From contig NZ_LUKZ01000031.1 of NCBI RefSeq assembly GCF_001633105.1, positions 31,084 through 79,173 of the forward strand: a stretch of 48,090 nt of DNA, given 5' to 3'. This document shows positions 17,350 through 27,594 of this stretch, in pieces (positions within the stretch are counted from its first letter, which is position 1; each line of letters opens with the position of its first letter). The position numbers and the translations under genes were made by a program. The stretch comes from Acidovorax sp. GW101-3H11. GTDB lineage: Bacteria > Pseudomonadota > Gammaproteobacteria > Burkholderiales > Burkholderiaceae_C. The notes beneath the pieces were generated by a model that saw only the letters and a list, made by a program, of their open reading frames with translations, did no database searches and was not told where the DNA came from.

Positions 17350-17666
17350 CGTGGACGGGGTGTTGTGGTGGTGAAAAGGTTCGCCCGGCTCTGACAGCCA
17401 CCGGGCCCGAACGTTCCGCAGCGACCGCTGCCAGACTGGACAAGGGCGCACGCGGGGCGGCGGGGTACGGTGCGGCACGCCGGAGCAGGGAGGCTGCAAA
17501 AATATAGATAAAAATAGCCGCTACCGCGCGATGGGTCTCAAACATCGCTTCAAAAACAATAGCAAATACTACCCAGAGACCGCCAGCGCCCGCCCCCGGG
17601 TCTTCCCGCAGCCATCGCCGTGCGGCCAGGGCTTGTGCAGAGGGTGCTTCCGCCGTGCGAAGCGCC
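17350..17666. other. 317-base intergenic stretch with degenerate atagc micro-repeats
   Basis: No convincing gene is present. Around 17500-17570 the sequence becomes A+T-rich (atatagataaaaatagccgc and caaaaacaatagc), resembling the short gctat/atagc elements seen elsewhere in the window. It may supply the promoter of the sbmA-like gene, but no clear -35/-10 pair could be assigned. Confidence 0.4.
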
Positions 17667-20225
17667 CTACCGTTGGGCCCCCCCGTGCTCCGCCAGCCAG
17701 CGCTCGGCCTCAGTCTGCCCGCGCTGCCGCGCCCAGTCCTGCGCGCTCTGGCCCTGCCGGTCGCGCCGGGCCAGGTCCACCCCACGCGCCTGCATCCACT
17801 GCAACGCCTCCACACGGCCCTTGGCCGCCGCCAACATAGCCGGGGTTTCGCCCCAGCTTGCAGGTGCGGGTTCGTCCAGGGCCTGCCCCTGTTCGGCCAG
17901 CCATTGCAGGCACGGCACACAGCCGCTTTGCGCCGCCATGTGCACGGGCCCCCAGTCCCAGCGGTTGCGCACCTGCAGGCTGGCCCCGGCCTGCACCAGC
18001 CGCTGCGCCACGGGCAGGTGGCCGCCATAGAAGGCCCGCAGCAGCGCCGTGTCGCCGCGCTCGCTGTCTTTCTGGGTCTGGCGCAGGTCCGGTGTGGCGC
18101 CCGCCTGCAAAAGCAGCTCCACATGCGCCATCTGCCCCCGGTGCGAGGCGAGCATGAGCACCGACGAGCCGTTGTCGGCCAGCAGGTTGGGGTTGGCGCC
18201 AGCGCGCAGGGCCTGCTCCAACGCGGAGGCATCGCCCGTGTTCTGCGCATCCAGCAGCTGGGCATCCGCTGGCGCCCAGGCCCGCGCAGGCACTGCGCCC
18301 ATGCGGGAGCCACCCACCTCCAGCGCACCCCGTGGCGCCCACAGCGCCGCCGCCAGCAGGGCAGCCACCACGAGCCAGCCCCACGCGGGGCGTGTGTGGT
18401 CACCGGCGGTGTGCCGCAGCGCCCCGGGCGCAAAGCGGCCGCGCCGGTCTTGCCAGGCCTGCGCGATGGCGCGCCCCACCGCGTCGGCAGCATCGGCGCC
18501 CCGGAGCCCCGGCGTGAGCCGCACCGGCCCCCCTCGGGCATGCCGCGCATACAGCGCGTGGTAGCGCTGCTCGCTGCTCCCGCTGCCTGTCGAGTACAGC
18601 AGCTTGTGCACCAGCGCCTGACTGGCCTCGCCGGGAATGGATTGCACCGAAGACCACCACCAGGAGCTGCGCTGCACGCGCACACCATCGTCGTTCACGG
18701 ACAGCGTCCAGCGCCGGGTGGCGGCATGCAGCGCAAACGCCACCAGCACCGCCATCACGCCCAGCCCTCCGGGCGAGCGTGGCAACACCAGGCCCTGCGC
18801 GCCCACGCGGCCCTGTAAGACCCATTCCAGCCCCAGCAGAACCAGCGCCACCCCGGCGGCCCAGCGCCATCCCGTCTGCGCAAAGTGCAGTTGCCAGGCG
18901 TCGGGCGCCTCATGCACCTGCACACCCTGGGGCCACAGCGCGGCGCTGTGGTCATCCCCGGCGGGGGCCTTGTCTGGCAGCGCCACAGGCAACTCCTGCC
19001 CCCAAGCCGCACGTCGGTCAAACCGGTCGGGGGCGGATACCGCCAGGGCCGATGGGGCCGATGGGGCTGCTTGCACCTGCAGGTCGTACGAAAGCTCCAG
19101 GGTACCGCCGGGCCGCTGCAGCTCCACCCGCCAGTCCACACGCTCCCCCGACCGCTGCGCGCCGTGGGTGGGCGCGTCCTCTGGCAGTTCAAAACGGGCC
19201 GACAGGTGCAGGCCACCGTCAGGGGTGGGTTGTAGGGAGGTGCTGGCCGCCACCACTTCCACCAGCCGCTCGGGCGATCCCGAGCTGGACTCGTCCACCC
19301 GGTACTGCGCAAGCCGCAAGCACAGGGCCTGCGCACCGTCTTGCCCCGCCGCGCGGCCAGGCAGCCGCAGAGTGACGGCCACCACCCGCCCCGCCAGGGG
19401 CCGGTGTGGCAGGGCCGTGAACGCCGAGCCCCGGTAGCGCCACACCTTGCGCGTCTGGGCTGCGGCAAAGCAGAGCAGCATCAGCCCCACCACCACAAAC
19501 ACCCCCATGAAGGCCTTGGCCCACCCCGACGCGCCCCGATCGGGCCAGAGCGCCCCCGCCATGGGGAAGGCGATGCCACACCAGAACAAAGCAAAGAACC
19601 ATGCAGTGGCGGCCGTGCCCTGCAAGGAGCTGCGCGCGCTGGCCACCAAGCCCGGCCCTTGCGAAGCGCCATCTTCAGGCGACTGTTGGGCCGCAGCCGC
19701 CCCGCCGCGCCCCAGCAGCACCCACACAAAGGCCCAGGCCGCCACCAGCCCCACCCCGGTGAAAACAAATGCAAACGGCAGCCGGACCATCAGCAGTGGC
19801 CAACGGATGTGCGGGTCGATCAAAGAACGGGATGGCTGGGCCGGGTCCACCCAGACCGTGATGGCCTGGTTGCGCGACTGCGCCTCCTGCAGCCGCCGGT
19901 GCCACTGCTGCTGCCAGTCGCCCAGGTTGTCGGCCCCGCCTTGCGCGTCGAGCCCCACCTGCGTGCCCTCGTAGCGGGCACCACCGAATTCATAGCGGTA
20001 ACGCGCCTGCAGCGCGTAGGTGATGCCCCCTTCACTGCCCCGCCGCTGCCGCAGGTCCGCCTGGAGCACCTGCGCTGGCAGGGCCACCCAGCTGCGCACC
20101 TGCCACGCCGCCTGCAGGGTCTGCGCGAGCGGCCGCAGGCCCGCCCAGTAACCCCCGAGGCCAAAGCCGATCGCAAACACGGCACTGAAAAGCAGCGCCC
20201 CCGCCCGACCCACCATGGATGCCAT
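17667..20225 (-). CDS. DUF3592 membrane protein with C-terminal ankyrin repeats
   Basis: The 852-residue protein begins with a hydrophobic segment and an extracytoplasmic DUF3592-like domain (VLQADLRQRRGSEGGITYALQARYRYEFGGARYEGTQV reduced to its core pattern: a beta-rich domain near residues 45-140), followed by several further membrane helices. A second membrane-anchored half follows, and about residues 640-850 form ankyrin-like repeats: NTGDASALEQALRAGANPNL, HRGQMAHVELLLQAGATPDL, GHLPVAQRLVQAGASLQV. The role is unknown; ankyrins suggest protein-protein contact. The ATG at 20225 has agagagg 5 bases upstream. Confidence 0.75.
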   Translation of the reverse strand: MASMVGRAGALLFSAVFAIGFGLGGYWAGLRPLAQTLQAAWQVRSWVALPAQVLQADLRQRRGSEGGITYALQARYRYEFGGARYEGTQVGLDAQGGADNLGDWQQQWHRRLQEAQSRNQAITVWVDPAQPSRSLIDPHIRWPLLMVRLPFAFVFTGVGLVAAWAFVWVLLGRGGAAAAQQSPEDGASQGPGLVASARSSLQGTAATAWFFALFWCGIAFPMAGALWPDRGASGWAKAFMGVFVVVGLMLLCFAAAQTRKVWRYRGSAFTALPHRPLAGRVVAVTLRLPGRAAGQDGAQALCLRLAQYRVDESSSGSPERLVEVVAASTSLQPTPDGGLHLSARFELPEDAPTHGAQRSGERVDWRVELQRPGGTLELSYDLQVQAAPSAPSALAVSAPDRFDRRAAWGQELPVALPDKAPAGDDHSAALWPQGVQVHEAPDAWQLHFAQTGWRWAAGVALVLLGLEWVLQGRVGAQGLVLPRSPGGLGVMAVLVAFALHAATRRWTLSVNDDGVRVQRSSWWWSSVQSIPGEASQALVHKLLYSTGSGSSEQRYHALYARHARGGPVRLTPGLRGADAADAVGRAIAQAWQDRRGRFAPGALRHTAGDHTRPAWGWLVVAALLAAALWAPRGALEVGGSRMGAVPARAWAPADAQLLDAQNTGDASALEQALRAGANPNLLADNGSSVLMLASHRGQMAHVELLLQAGATPDLRQTQKDSERGDTALLRAFYGGHLPVAQRLVQAGASLQVRNRWDWGPVHMAAQSGCVPCLQWLAEQGQALDEPAPASWGETPAMLAAAKGRVEALQWMQARGVDLARRDRQGQSAQDWARQRGQTEAERWLAEHGGAQR

Positions 20226-20344
20226 GCCAGCCTCTCTTTCTTTTTATTGTTGTTGTGGCCGCAGCATAGGAACGGTTTCATGACAAAACCGTGACTGTCA
20301 CATTTTTGCCTTCAGTGCCAAAAGATGAAGAACGGCCCCAGAAG

Positions 20345-20372
20345 CAAAAAAAAACGGCCCCGAAGGGCCGTT
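20345..20372 (-). terminator. Rho-independent terminator of acnB
   Basis: On the minus strand aacggccc-ttcg-gggccgtt is followed by a run of nine T. It lies about 50 bases past the acnB stop and separates it from the ankyrin gene, which is on the same strand. Confidence 0.95.
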
Positions 20373-20422
20373 GTGTCGGGGCCGGAGGCGGTCTACACCG
20401 CCGCCCGGGCATCCGCAGCGCG

Positions 20423-23023
20423 TCAGCAGGACGCGACTGCCGCACCCTTGGCGGCTTCTGCGTATTCTTCGATCTGGTCGAAGTTCATGTAGCGGTACAC
20501 GCTCGCCTTGTCGGCGTCGATCACGCCCATTTCCTTCAGGTACTCTTCCTTCGAAGGCAGGTAGCCCAGGCGCGAGGCGATGGCAGCCAGCTCGGCCGAG
20601 CCCAGGAACACGTTGGTGTTCTTGCCCAGGCGGTTGGGGAAGTTGCGGGTGGAGGTGGAGATCACCGTCGCGCCCTCGCGCACCTGGGCCTGGTTGCCCA
20701 TGCACAGCGAGCAGCCGGGCATTTCGGTGCGCGCACCGGCCGTGCCGAACGCCGCGTAGTGGCCTTCCTTGATCAGCTCACTCTCGTCCATCTTGGTGGG
20801 TGGTGCCACCCACAGCTTGACGGGGATGTCGCGCTGGCCGCCCAGCAACTTGGCTGCGGCGCGGAAGTGGCCGATGTTGGTCATGCACGAACCGATGAAG
20901 GCTTCATCGATCTTGGTGCCCGACACTTCGGACAGGAACTTGGCGTCGTCCGGATCGTTCGGGCAGCAGACGATGGGTTCCTTGATATCGGCCAGGTCAA
21001 TCTCGATCACGGCAGCGTATTCGGCGTCCTTGTCGGCTTCGAGCAGGTCGGGCTTGGCCAGCCAGGCTTCGACCTTCTCGATGCGGCGCTGCAGCGTCTT
21101 GGCGTCGGCATAACCGTCGGCGATCATGTTCTTCATCAGAACGATGTTCGAGGTCAGGTATTCCTTGATCGGCTCGGGGTTGAGCTTGATCGTGCAGCCA
21201 GCGGCAGAGCGCTCGGCCGATGCGTCAGACAGCTCGAATGCCTGCTCAACCTTGAGGTCTGGCAAGCCTTCGATTTCCAGGATGCGGCCGGAGAAGGCGT
21301 TGATCTTGCCAGCCTTGGCCACGGTCAGCAGACCGGCCTTGATGGCGTACAGCGGGATCGCGTGCACCAGGTCGCGCAGGGTCACGCCGGGCTGCATGTC
21401 ACCCTTGAAGCGCACCAGGATGGATTCGGGCATGTCCAGGGGCATCACGCCCGTGGCGGCACCGAAGGCCACCAGACCGGAGCCTGCGGGGAACGAAATG
21501 CCGATGGGGAAACGCGTGTGCGAGTCACCGCCGGTGCCCACGGTGTCGGGCAGCAGCAGGCGGTTGAGCCAGCTGTGGATCACGCCGTCGCCAGGGCGCA
21601 GGGCCACGCCACCACGGTTGGAGATGAACGCTGGCAGCTCGCGGTGCGTCTTCACGTCCACAGGCTTGGGGTAGGCGGCCGTGTGGCAGAACGATTGCAT
21701 GACCAGATCGGCCGAGAAGCCCAGGCAGGCCAGGTCCTTCAGCTCGTCGCGGGTCATCGGGCCGGTGGTGTCTTGCGAGCCCACGGTAGTCATCTTGGGT
21801 TCGCAGTAGGTACCGGGGCGCACGCCCTGGCCTTCGGGCAGGCCGACGGCACGGCCGACCATCTTCTGCGCCAGCGTGAAGCCTGCATTCGTCGCCACGG
21901 GAGCGGTGGGCAGACGGAACGCGGTAGACGCTGGCAGGCCCAGGAATTCGCGGGCCTTGGCTGTCAGCGAGCGGCCGATGATCAGGTTGATGCGGCCGCC
22001 GGCGCGCACTTCGTCAAACAGCACATCGCTCTTGAGCTGGAACTCGGCCACGGTGGCGCCGTCCTTCACGATCTTGCCGTCGTAGGGCAGCACGTCGATC
22101 ACGTCGCCCATTTCCAGCTTGGACACGTCCACTTCGATGGGCAGCGAGCCCGAGTCTTCCTGCGTGTTGAAGAAGATGGGAGCGATCTTGCCGCCCAGCG
22201 TGACGCCACCAAAGCGCTTGTTGGGCACAAAGGGGATGTCCTGGCCCGTGGCCCAGACGATGGAGTTGGTGGCCGACTTGCGCGAAGAACCGGTACCGAC
22301 CACGTCACCCACGTAGGCGACCAGGTGGCCCTTCTTCTTCAGGTCGTCGATGAACTGCATGGGGCCGCGCTTGCCGTCTTCCTCGGGCTTGAATGCCGCG
22401 TCGGGACGGGTGTTCTTGAGCATGGCCAGGTAGTGCAGCGGGATGTCGGGACGGCTCCAGGCATCGGGCGCGGGCGACAGGTCGTCGGTGTTGGTCTCGC
22501 CGGGCACCTTGAACACGGTGACGGTGATCTTCTTTTCCACTTCAGGGCGCGAGGTGAACCACTCGGCGTTGGCCCAGCTCTGCATCACTTCCTGCGCCTT
22601 GGCATTGCCTGCCTTGGCCTTGGTGGCGACGTCATTGAAGAAGTCGAACATCAGCAGCGTCTTCTTGAGCGCGTCGGCGGCCACACCAGCCACTTCGGCA
22701 TCGTCCAGCAGCTCGATCAGGGGGTGCACGTTGTAGCCGCCCACCATGGTGCCCAGCAGCTCGGTGGCCTTGGACTTGGAGATCAGGCCCACCTTCACGT
22801 CGCCGTGCGCCACAGCGGCCAGGAAGCTGGCCTTGACCTTGGCAGCGTCGTCCACACCCGGAGGCACGCGGTGCGTGAGCAGGTCCAGCAGGAAGGCGTC
22901 TTCGCCAGCGGGTGGGTTCTTGATCAGTTCGATCAGTTCGGCCACTTGCTTGGCATCCAGCGGCAGCGGCGGGATGCCCAGGGCGGCACGCTCGGCCACA
23001 TGGTCACGGTAGGCTTTCAACAT
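20423..23023 (-). CDS. acnB: Aconitate hydratase B
   Basis: The enzyme interconverts citrate and isocitrate using a 4Fe-4S cluster. The product is 866 residues, the standard AcnB length, beginning [22 protein letters not shown] and with the AcnB-specific N-terminal HEAT-like domain. Late motifs include [15 protein letters not shown] and GCSLCMGNQ with cluster cysteines. Two adjacent ATGs exist (23026 and 23023); 23023 gives the better spacing from ggag and the usual N terminus. It is the last gene of the minus-strand TCA group. Confidence 0.97.
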   Translation of the reverse strand: MLKAYRDHVAERAALGIPPLPLDAKQVAELIELIKNPPAGEDAFLLDLLTHRVPPGVDDAAKVKASFLAAVAHGDVKVGLISKSKATELLGTMVGGYNVHPLIELLDDAEVAGVAADALKKTLLMFDFFNDVATKAKAGNAKAQEVMQSWANAEWFTSRPEVEKKITVTVFKVPGETNTDDLSPAPDAWSRPDIPLHYLAMLKNTRPDAAFKPEEDGKRGPMQFIDDLKKKGHLVAYVGDVVGTGSSRKSATNSIVWATGQDIPFVPNKRFGGVTLGGKIAPIFFNTQEDSGSLPIEVDVSKLEMGDVIDVLPYDGKIVKDGATVAEFQLKSDVLFDEVRAGGRINLIIGRSLTAKAREFLGLPASTAFRLPTAPVATNAGFTLAQKMVGRAVGLPEGQGVRPGTYCEPKMTTVGSQDTTGPMTRDELKDLACLGFSADLVMQSFCHTAAYPKPVDVKTHRELPAFISNRGGVALRPGDGVIHSWLNRLLLPDTVGTGGDSHTRFPIGISFPAGSGLVAFGAATGVMPLDMPESILVRFKGDMQPGVTLRDLVHAIPLYAIKAGLLTVAKAGKINAFSGRILEIEGLPDLKVEQAFELSDASAERSAAGCTIKLNPEPIKEYLTSNIVLMKNMIADGYADAKTLQRRIEKVEAWLAKPDLLEADKDAEYAAVIEIDLADIKEPIVCCPNDPDDAKFLSEVSGTKIDEAFIGSCMTNIGHFRAAAKLLGGQRDIPVKLWVAPPTKMDESELIKEGHYAAFGTAGARTEMPGCSLCMGNQAQVREGATVISTSTRNFPNRLGKNTNVFLGSAELAAIASRLGYLPSKEEYLKEMGVIDADKASVYRYMNFDQIEEYAEAAKGAAVASC

Positions 23024-23152
23024 CATTTTTCTCCGGTTGCGTTCTAAAGTGGGGCGGTGTGCCGGGCTGCAAGGGCATCAAGGGCCCTCACGCCAGCACA
23101 CACAAGGGGGTCGTGGATTTCTCGGGGGCAGTGGCGCAAAAAAGCGAGCGGG

Positions 23153-23809
23153 CTACTTGGCCGCAGGCAGGGGTTCCAGAACACTCACAGGGGGGTTCTT
23201 CTTGATGGCTTCGGCCACCACCACCTGCTCGGCGCTCATGCATTCATCGGCCAGGCGCTGGCCGAGCTTCTGGTTCATCAGCATGGACTTGTTGGCGATC
23301 TGCAGCCAGACGGCGCCGCCCTTCTGGTCTTCCAGGCGCACCGTGCCGGTGGTCGTGGCCACGGGCGACATGAAGTACTTGAAGCCCTTGCCTTCCACAT
23401 GGAAGTGGCCGGGCGTGGCGGGGTCGGCCGTCACCGTGACAAAAGCCCCCAGCTCGCAGGGCATGCGGCCCGTGTGCACGCGTTCGGCGATGGCCAGCTC
23501 GGCGGGCGAGAGGGCCGCTTCTGCAGCAATGATGCCCGCTGCCACCTGGTTGGTGGCGCTTTTCAGCTGGGTGCGGCTGCTGGTGGGCTCGGCCTTAGCC
23601 ACTGCGGCCTTCTTGGCCACTGGGTCCTTGGCTGCAGCCTTGGTGGGCTTGGCCTCGGACTTGGCGGCCGTCTTGGGAGCCGGTTTTGCGGCGGGCTTGG
23701 CTGCAGCAGCCTTGCTTTCGGACTTGGCTGCCGACTGGGCCGACGCGGTTTGGGCCAGGGCGATGGCCGGGGCCAGCAACAGGAGGGCGGAGGCAATGAT
23801 GGATTTCAT
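23153..23809 (-). CDS. Exported Ala/Lys-rich protein of unknown function
   Basis: This 218-residue protein has a clear Sec signal peptide (MKSIIASALLLLAPAIALAQ), then about 60 residues built almost only of alanine, lysine, proline and serine (AKPAAKPAPKTAAKSEAKPTKAA), then a compact domain of about 130 residues with GRMPCELGAFVTV and LADECMSAEQ (two cysteines). The low-complexity part resembles histone-H1-like tails but is preceded by a signal peptide, so a periplasmic linker is more likely. The start at 23809 is chosen for the signal peptide; the upstream in-frame ATG at 23848 would bury it. It sits between the CitE-like gene and acnB on the same strand. Confidence 0.75.
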   Translation of the reverse strand: MKSIIASALLLLAPAIALAQTASAQSAAKSESKAAAAKPAAKPAPKTAAKSEAKPTKAAAKDPVAKKAAVAKAEPTSSRTQLKSATNQVAAGIIAAEAALSPAELAIAERVHTGRMPCELGAFVTVTADPATPGHFHVEGKGFKYFMSPVATTTGTVRLEDQKGGAVWLQIANKSMLMNQKLGQRLADECMSAEQVVVAEAIKKNPPVSVLEPLPAAK

Positions 23810-23844
23810 GGAGGGTCCTGCGTAGGGGTGTTCAGGAAGGTGGT

Positions 23845-24939
23845 TCACGATGGAACAGCCGCCGATGCGCCAAACCAGGGGCGCACAGACGGGGGAAGCG
23901 CGCGCCCGGTGTGGTGGGCGCGCTCAAGGATCTGCCAGTAGAAACGGTAACTGGCACGGTCATGCAGCACACCTTCAAAGCTGATGGGAGCCCAATCAGC
24001 CTGAGCGGCGGCCGCTATTATTTTTGAAGCATTGTCAATGTCGTCCTGCTGCGGCGCAAAGGCCTGCAGGATGGGGCGGATCTGCGCGGGGTGGATGCTC
24101 CACATGCGGGTGTAGCCCAGCTCCTGCGCAGCACGGCGGGCTGCACCCTGCATGGCCACGGTGTCAGAAAACTCGGTCACCACGCAATGCGAGGGCACCT
24201 TGCCGTGGGCATGGCAGGCAGCAGCAATCTCCAGCTTGGCGCGCACCACCAGTGGGTGCGCAAACTGCCCGACCGAGGTCATGCCCTGGGCCGGAATCGC
24301 CCCGCCATGGGCCGACACAAAGTCCATGAGGCCAAAGCTCAGGCTCTGCACGCGGGGGTGGGCGGCAATCTCGAAGGCCCGGTGCACGGCAGCGGGCGAC
24401 TCGATCAGCACGTGGATGGGAAGCTGGGGTGCCGAGGCGCGCTCCAGCGCACGCTCCACCTGCAGCACGTCGTCCACGGATTCGACCTTGGGCACCATGA
24501 TGTGGCAGAGCCTGTGGCCTGCTTCGCCTGCGATCGTGGCGACATCATTGGCAAATGCCGGGTGGTCCACCGCATGCACGCGGGCGGCGACCCGGGCCGT
24601 GGGCGCGGCACCCAGCGCCAGGCTGGCCACAAGCCGCGCATGGCCGGACTCGAAACCGACCGGGGCACCGTCTTCACAATCCAGGGTCACGTCAAAGACG
24701 CAGGCGCCCATCTCCTGCGCCATCTCGGCCTGCAGCTGCAGGCTTTTGCGCATGCGTGCTTCCACACCGCTGTAGTGGTCGCACACGGGCAAGAATCCGG
24801 TCTGCGCCTGCGCACCCAGCAGCACATCCCGGGGATGCACGCTGCCGGAAGGCAGGGCAGAAGAAGAAAGCGCAGCGCCCTGCCCCTGCGCGGGGACCGG
24901 GGCGGCCCGAAGGCCCGATGCCAGGGGCGTCGGCTGCAT
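23845..24939 (-). CDS. HpcH/HpaI aldolase / citrate lyase beta-like (CitE-like) protein
   Basis: The 364-residue TIM-barrel protein belongs to the CoA-ester lyase family. Landmarks are [14 protein letters not shown] (metal-binding acidic motif), the arginine-bearing [37 protein letters not shown] and [20 protein letters not shown]. The family splits or forms malyl-, citramalyl- or citryl-CoA-type substrates; the exact one is unknown. It begins within 20 bases after mdh, so it is almost certainly co-transcribed with it. I prefer the ATG at 24939 (ggtga upstream); a GTG at 24948 is possible. Confidence 0.8.
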   Translation of the reverse strand: MQPTPLASGLRAAPVPAQGQGAALSSSALPSGSVHPRDVLLGAQAQTGFLPVCDHYSGVEARMRKSLQLQAEMAQEMGACVFDVTLDCEDGAPVGFESGHARLVASLALGAAPTARVAARVHAVDHPAFANDVATIAGEAGHRLCHIMVPKVESVDDVLQVERALERASAPQLPIHVLIESPAAVHRAFEIAAHPRVQSLSFGLMDFVSAHGGAIPAQGMTSVGQFAHPLVVRAKLEIAAACHAHGKVPSHCVVTEFSDTVAMQGAARRAAQELGYTRMWSIHPAQIRPILQAFAPQQDDIDNASKIIAAAAQADWAPISFEGVLHDRASYRFYWQILERAHHTGRALPPSVRPWFGASAAVPS

Positions 24940-24957
24940 GGGGTTCACCAGGCTTGT

Positions 24958-25944
24958 TTACAGCAGGTGCTTGACGCCGTCTTGCTCGCCTTGCAGTTCG
25001 GCCAGCGTCTTGTTGATGCACTCTTGCGAGAACGCATCGATCTCCAAGCCTTCGACGATCTTGTACTCGCCGTTTTCGCAGGTGACGGGGAAGCCGAACA
25101 TGGTGTCCTTGGGGATGCCGTACTGGCCGTCCGATGGGATGCCCATGGTGACCCACTTGCCGTTGGTGCCCAGGGCCCAGTCACGCATGTGGTCAATGGC
25201 AGCATTGGCAGCCGAGGCAGCCGAAGACAGGCCACGGGCTTCGATGATGGCAGCGCCGCGCTTGCCCACGGTGGGCAGGAAGGTGTTGGCGTTCCATTCC
25301 TGGTCGTTGATCATCTTGGCGACGCTTTCGCCGTTGATGGTGGCGAAGCGGTAGTCGGCGTACATCGTGGGCGAGTGGTTGCCCCAGACGGTCAGCTTTT
25401 CGATGTCGGCCACAGCCTTGCCGGTCTTGGCAGCGATCTGGCTGGCAGCGCGGTTGTGGTCCAGGCGCAGCATGGCGGTGAAGTTCTTGCGTGGCAGGTC
25501 AGGGGCCGACTTCATGGCGATGTAGGCGTTGGTGTTGGCGGGGTTGCCAACGACCAGCACCTTCACGTTGCGCGAAGCCACGGCGTTCAGGGCCTTGCCC
25601 TGTGCCGTGAAGATGGCGCCGTTGACAGCCAGCAGCTCGGCACGTTCCATGCCGGGGCCACGTGGGCGCGAACCCACCAGCAGGGCGTAGTCGGCGTCCT
25701 TGAAGGCGGTCATGGGGTCGCTGTGCGCGGTCATTTCGACGAGCAGCGGGAATGCGCAGTCGTCCAGTTCCATCATCACGCCCTTGAGCGCTTTTTGAGG
25801 GCCTTCAACAGGGACTTCAAGCAGCTGAAGAATGACCGGCTGGTCCTTGCCCAGCATTTCGCCGGAGGCGATACGGAACAGCAGGGCGTAACCGATTTGA
25901 CCAGCGGCACCGGTGACGGCGACGCGAACAGGCTTCTTGCTCAT
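24958..25944 (-). CDS. mdh: Malate dehydrogenase
   Basis: The 328-residue enzyme oxidises malate to oxaloacetate with NAD in the TCA cycle. The Rossmann motif is [23 protein letters not shown]. Substrate arginines lie in [14 protein letters not shown] and in LRLDHNRAA, and the catalytic histidine is in [15 protein letters not shown]. It is the group with internal similarity to cytosolic eukaryotic MDH, common in betaproteobacteria. The ATG at 25944 follows a purine-rich site; the longer in-frame start at 25992 adds an unrelated leader. It is divergent from the gntR gene. Confidence 0.97.
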   Translation of the reverse strand: MSKKPVRVAVTGAAGQIGYALLFRIASGEMLGKDQPVILQLLEVPVEGPQKALKGVMMELDDCAFPLLVEMTAHSDPMTAFKDADYALLVGSRPRGPGMERAELLAVNGAIFTAQGKALNAVASRNVKVLVVGNPANTNAYIAMKSAPDLPRKNFTAMLRLDHNRAASQIAAKTGKAVADIEKLTVWGNHSPTMYADYRFATINGESVAKMINDQEWNANTFLPTVGKRGAAIIEARGLSSAASAANAAIDHMRDWALGTNGKWVTMGIPSDGQYGIPKDTMFGFPVTCENGEYKIVEGLEIDAFSQECINKTLAELQGEQDGVKHLL

Positions 25945-26040
25945 GGTGAGAACTCCAGGGAAGTAAGGAAAACAGGTGTGTGTGCAACGCAAGCACCAGC
26001 GCCTGTTACCAGCAGCCCGTGCCCCGCAAAACAGCCTTGG

Positions 26041-26100
26041 AGTTTACCCCCGATTGGACGCCCCGGTCAATTTGTCTTATGTCTTATATAAGATATGATT
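26041..26100. promoter_or_regulatory. Divergent mdh/gntR promoter region with a 12-bp palindrome
   Basis: The sequence TCTTATATAAGA (26082-26093) is a perfect palindrome, and an extra direct copy of gtcttat precedes it (26074-26080). Toward gntR, TTGTCT (26072-26077) and TATGAT (26094-26099) are spaced 16 bases with the palindrome between them. Toward mdh, the minus strand has TTGACC (26065-26070), 18 bases, TAAACT (26041-26046), with the palindrome just upstream of the -35. This fits a site bound by the adjacent GntR regulator, but that is inference. Confidence 0.6.
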
Positions 26101-26171
26101 GCAACCCGTTTGTCGTCCGGTTGTCATGTGGCAACCGGTGCGCCACACCACCAACCACGCGCCACCCCGCC

Positions 26172-26960
26172 ATGTCATCCCTGCCGTTCGCCGCCGACAC
26201 CCCCGCCACGCCCTCTGGCGCAGCGGGCGCCACCACGCCGGCGTTCAGCCCGCTGTACCAGCAGATCAAGGGCCTGATCCTGCAAAGCCTGCAGCAAGGC
26301 GAGTGGAAACCCGGCGAAGCGATCCCCAGCGAGATGGAGCTGGCTGCACGCTTTCGGGTGAGCCAGGGCACGGTGCGCAAGGCCATCGACGAACTGGCGG
26401 CAGAAAACCTCGTGATGCGCCGCCAGGGCAAAGGCACGTTTGTTGCCACCCACGCCGAGCAGCATGTGCAATACCGCTTCCTGAAGCTGCTGCCCGACAC
26501 CGGCGACGCCCGGGTCGAAGGCCCGGCCCAGCGCCGCGTGATCGATTGCCGCCGCGTGCGCGCCAGCGCCGATGTGGCGCGCACCCTGGCCCTGCGCAGC
26601 GGCGACGCCGTGATGCAGGCCAAGCGCATCCTGTCGTTTGCCGGGGTGCCCACCATCCTCGAAGACATCTGGCTGCCCGGGCAGGCCTTCAAAGGCCTCA
26701 CAGCCGAGCAGTTGGCCAACTATCAGGGGCCGACCTACGCCATGTTCGAGCTGGATTTTGGCGTGCGCATGGTGCGGGCCGAAGAAAAAATCCGCGCCGT
26801 GCTACCCGACGAAGAGCAGGCCCAGCTGCTGCAGATCACCCCCGTCACGCCACTTCTGAGCGTGGAGCGGATTGCCTACACCTACAACGATGTTCCCATG
26901 GAGTTACGCCGTGGGCTTTACCTCACCGACACCCACCATTACCGTAACGAACTGAACTGA
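26172..26960 (+). CDS. GntR family transcriptional regulator with a UTRA (HutC-type) ligand domain
   Basis: The 262-residue regulator has an N-terminal winged helix (SPLYQQIKGLILQSLQQGEWKPGEAIPSEMELAARFRVSQGTVRKAI reduced: helices at about residues 26-95, with SEMELAARFRVSQGTVRKAI as recognition segment and a GKGTFV wing) and a UTRA ligand-binding domain (about 110-255) ending in ELRRGLYLTDTHHYRNEL. HutC-type regulators usually sense a small metabolite. Its position between mdh and sdhCDAB suggests control of TCA genes. The ATG at 26172 precedes the domain by 25 residues. Confidence 0.9.
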   Translation: MSSLPFAADTPATPSGAAGATTPAFSPLYQQIKGLILQSLQQGEWKPGEAIPSEMELAARFRVSQGTVRKAIDELAAENLVMRRQGKGTFVATHAEQHVQYRFLKLLPDTGDARVEGPAQRRVIDCRRVRASADVARTLALRSGDAVMQAKRILSFAGVPTILEDIWLPGQAFKGLTAEQLANYQGPTYAMFELDFGVRMVRAEEKIRAVLPDEEQAQLLQITPVTPLLSVERIAYTYNDVPMELRRGLYLTDTHHYRNELN

Positions 26961-27094
26961 CAACAAGCTGGCACCCGAGCAAACACGTCGAAAATTCCGA
27001 TGGGGTCAAACCCCTCATTGTTGCGTTGCAATAGAATTTTGCGTTCTTTGCATCTCCGAATTACAAAGAAGTTACATCCACGAAAGCACTCAAC

Positions 27095-27529
27095 ATGACC
27101 GAGCTTGCCAAAAAACGGCCTGAATTCCGCAACATCAATGCCTTCAAGGACCTCACCACCTACCGCATGACCCCTGCGGCATGGGTCTCGATCCTGCACC
27201 GCGCCAGCGGGCTGATCATGTTCCTGCTGTTGCCTTTCATCATCTGGATGTTTGACACCTCGGTGTCGTCCGAAATCTCGTTCGCCAGATTCTCGGCGGC
27301 CTTCAACATCGGCATCGGCTTCGTGCCCGGCTGGTTCATCAAGCTCGTGGCCCTGGCGCTGATCTGGTCGTACCTGCACCATTTCTGCGCCGGCCTGCGC
27401 CACCTGTGGATGGATGTAAGCCACAGCGCCGTGAACAAGCAGTTCGGCAAGACCTCGGCCCTCTCCGTGTTTGCCGTGAGCATCGCCCTGGCCCTGGTGC
27501 TGGGCGCCAAGCTGTTCGGCCTGTACTGA
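27095..27529 (+). CDS. sdhC: Succinate dehydrogenase cytochrome b556 subunit
   Basis: The 144-residue membrane anchor has three helices and the family motifs KRPEFRNINAFKDL, ILHRASGLIMFLLLP (quinone-site serine and arginine) and HHFCAGLRHLWMD with the haem-ligand histidine. It helps bind haem b and ubiquinone in complex II. A 134-base gap separates it from the GntR gene; I see no sure promoter there, only a small ggggt-caa-acccc hairpin at 27002-27014. Confidence 0.95.
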   Translation: MTELAKKRPEFRNINAFKDLTTYRMTPAAWVSILHRASGLIMFLLLPFIIWMFDTSVSSEISFARFSAAFNIGIGFVPGWFIKLVALALIWSYLHHFCAGLRHLWMDVSHSAVNKQFGKTSALSVFAVSIALALVLGAKLFGLY

Positions 27530-27594
27530 TCGGTCTCCATACAAGGCAGCGGCCGCTGCCTCCCAGTGCCCCACACAACAAGAGGAATACATCC

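Noticed and set aside
16397-18688. Long minus-strand frame spanning the end of the ankyrin gene and the sbmA-like gene
   Set aside because: It is out of frame with both genes, contains repetitive Arg/Cys/Trp-rich translation and no domain; the two in-frame genes explain the region.
20291-23047. Long open frame (918 codons) antisense to acnB
   Set aside because: It mirrors the codon periodicity of acnB, matches no protein family and has histidine/glycine-rich antisense composition.
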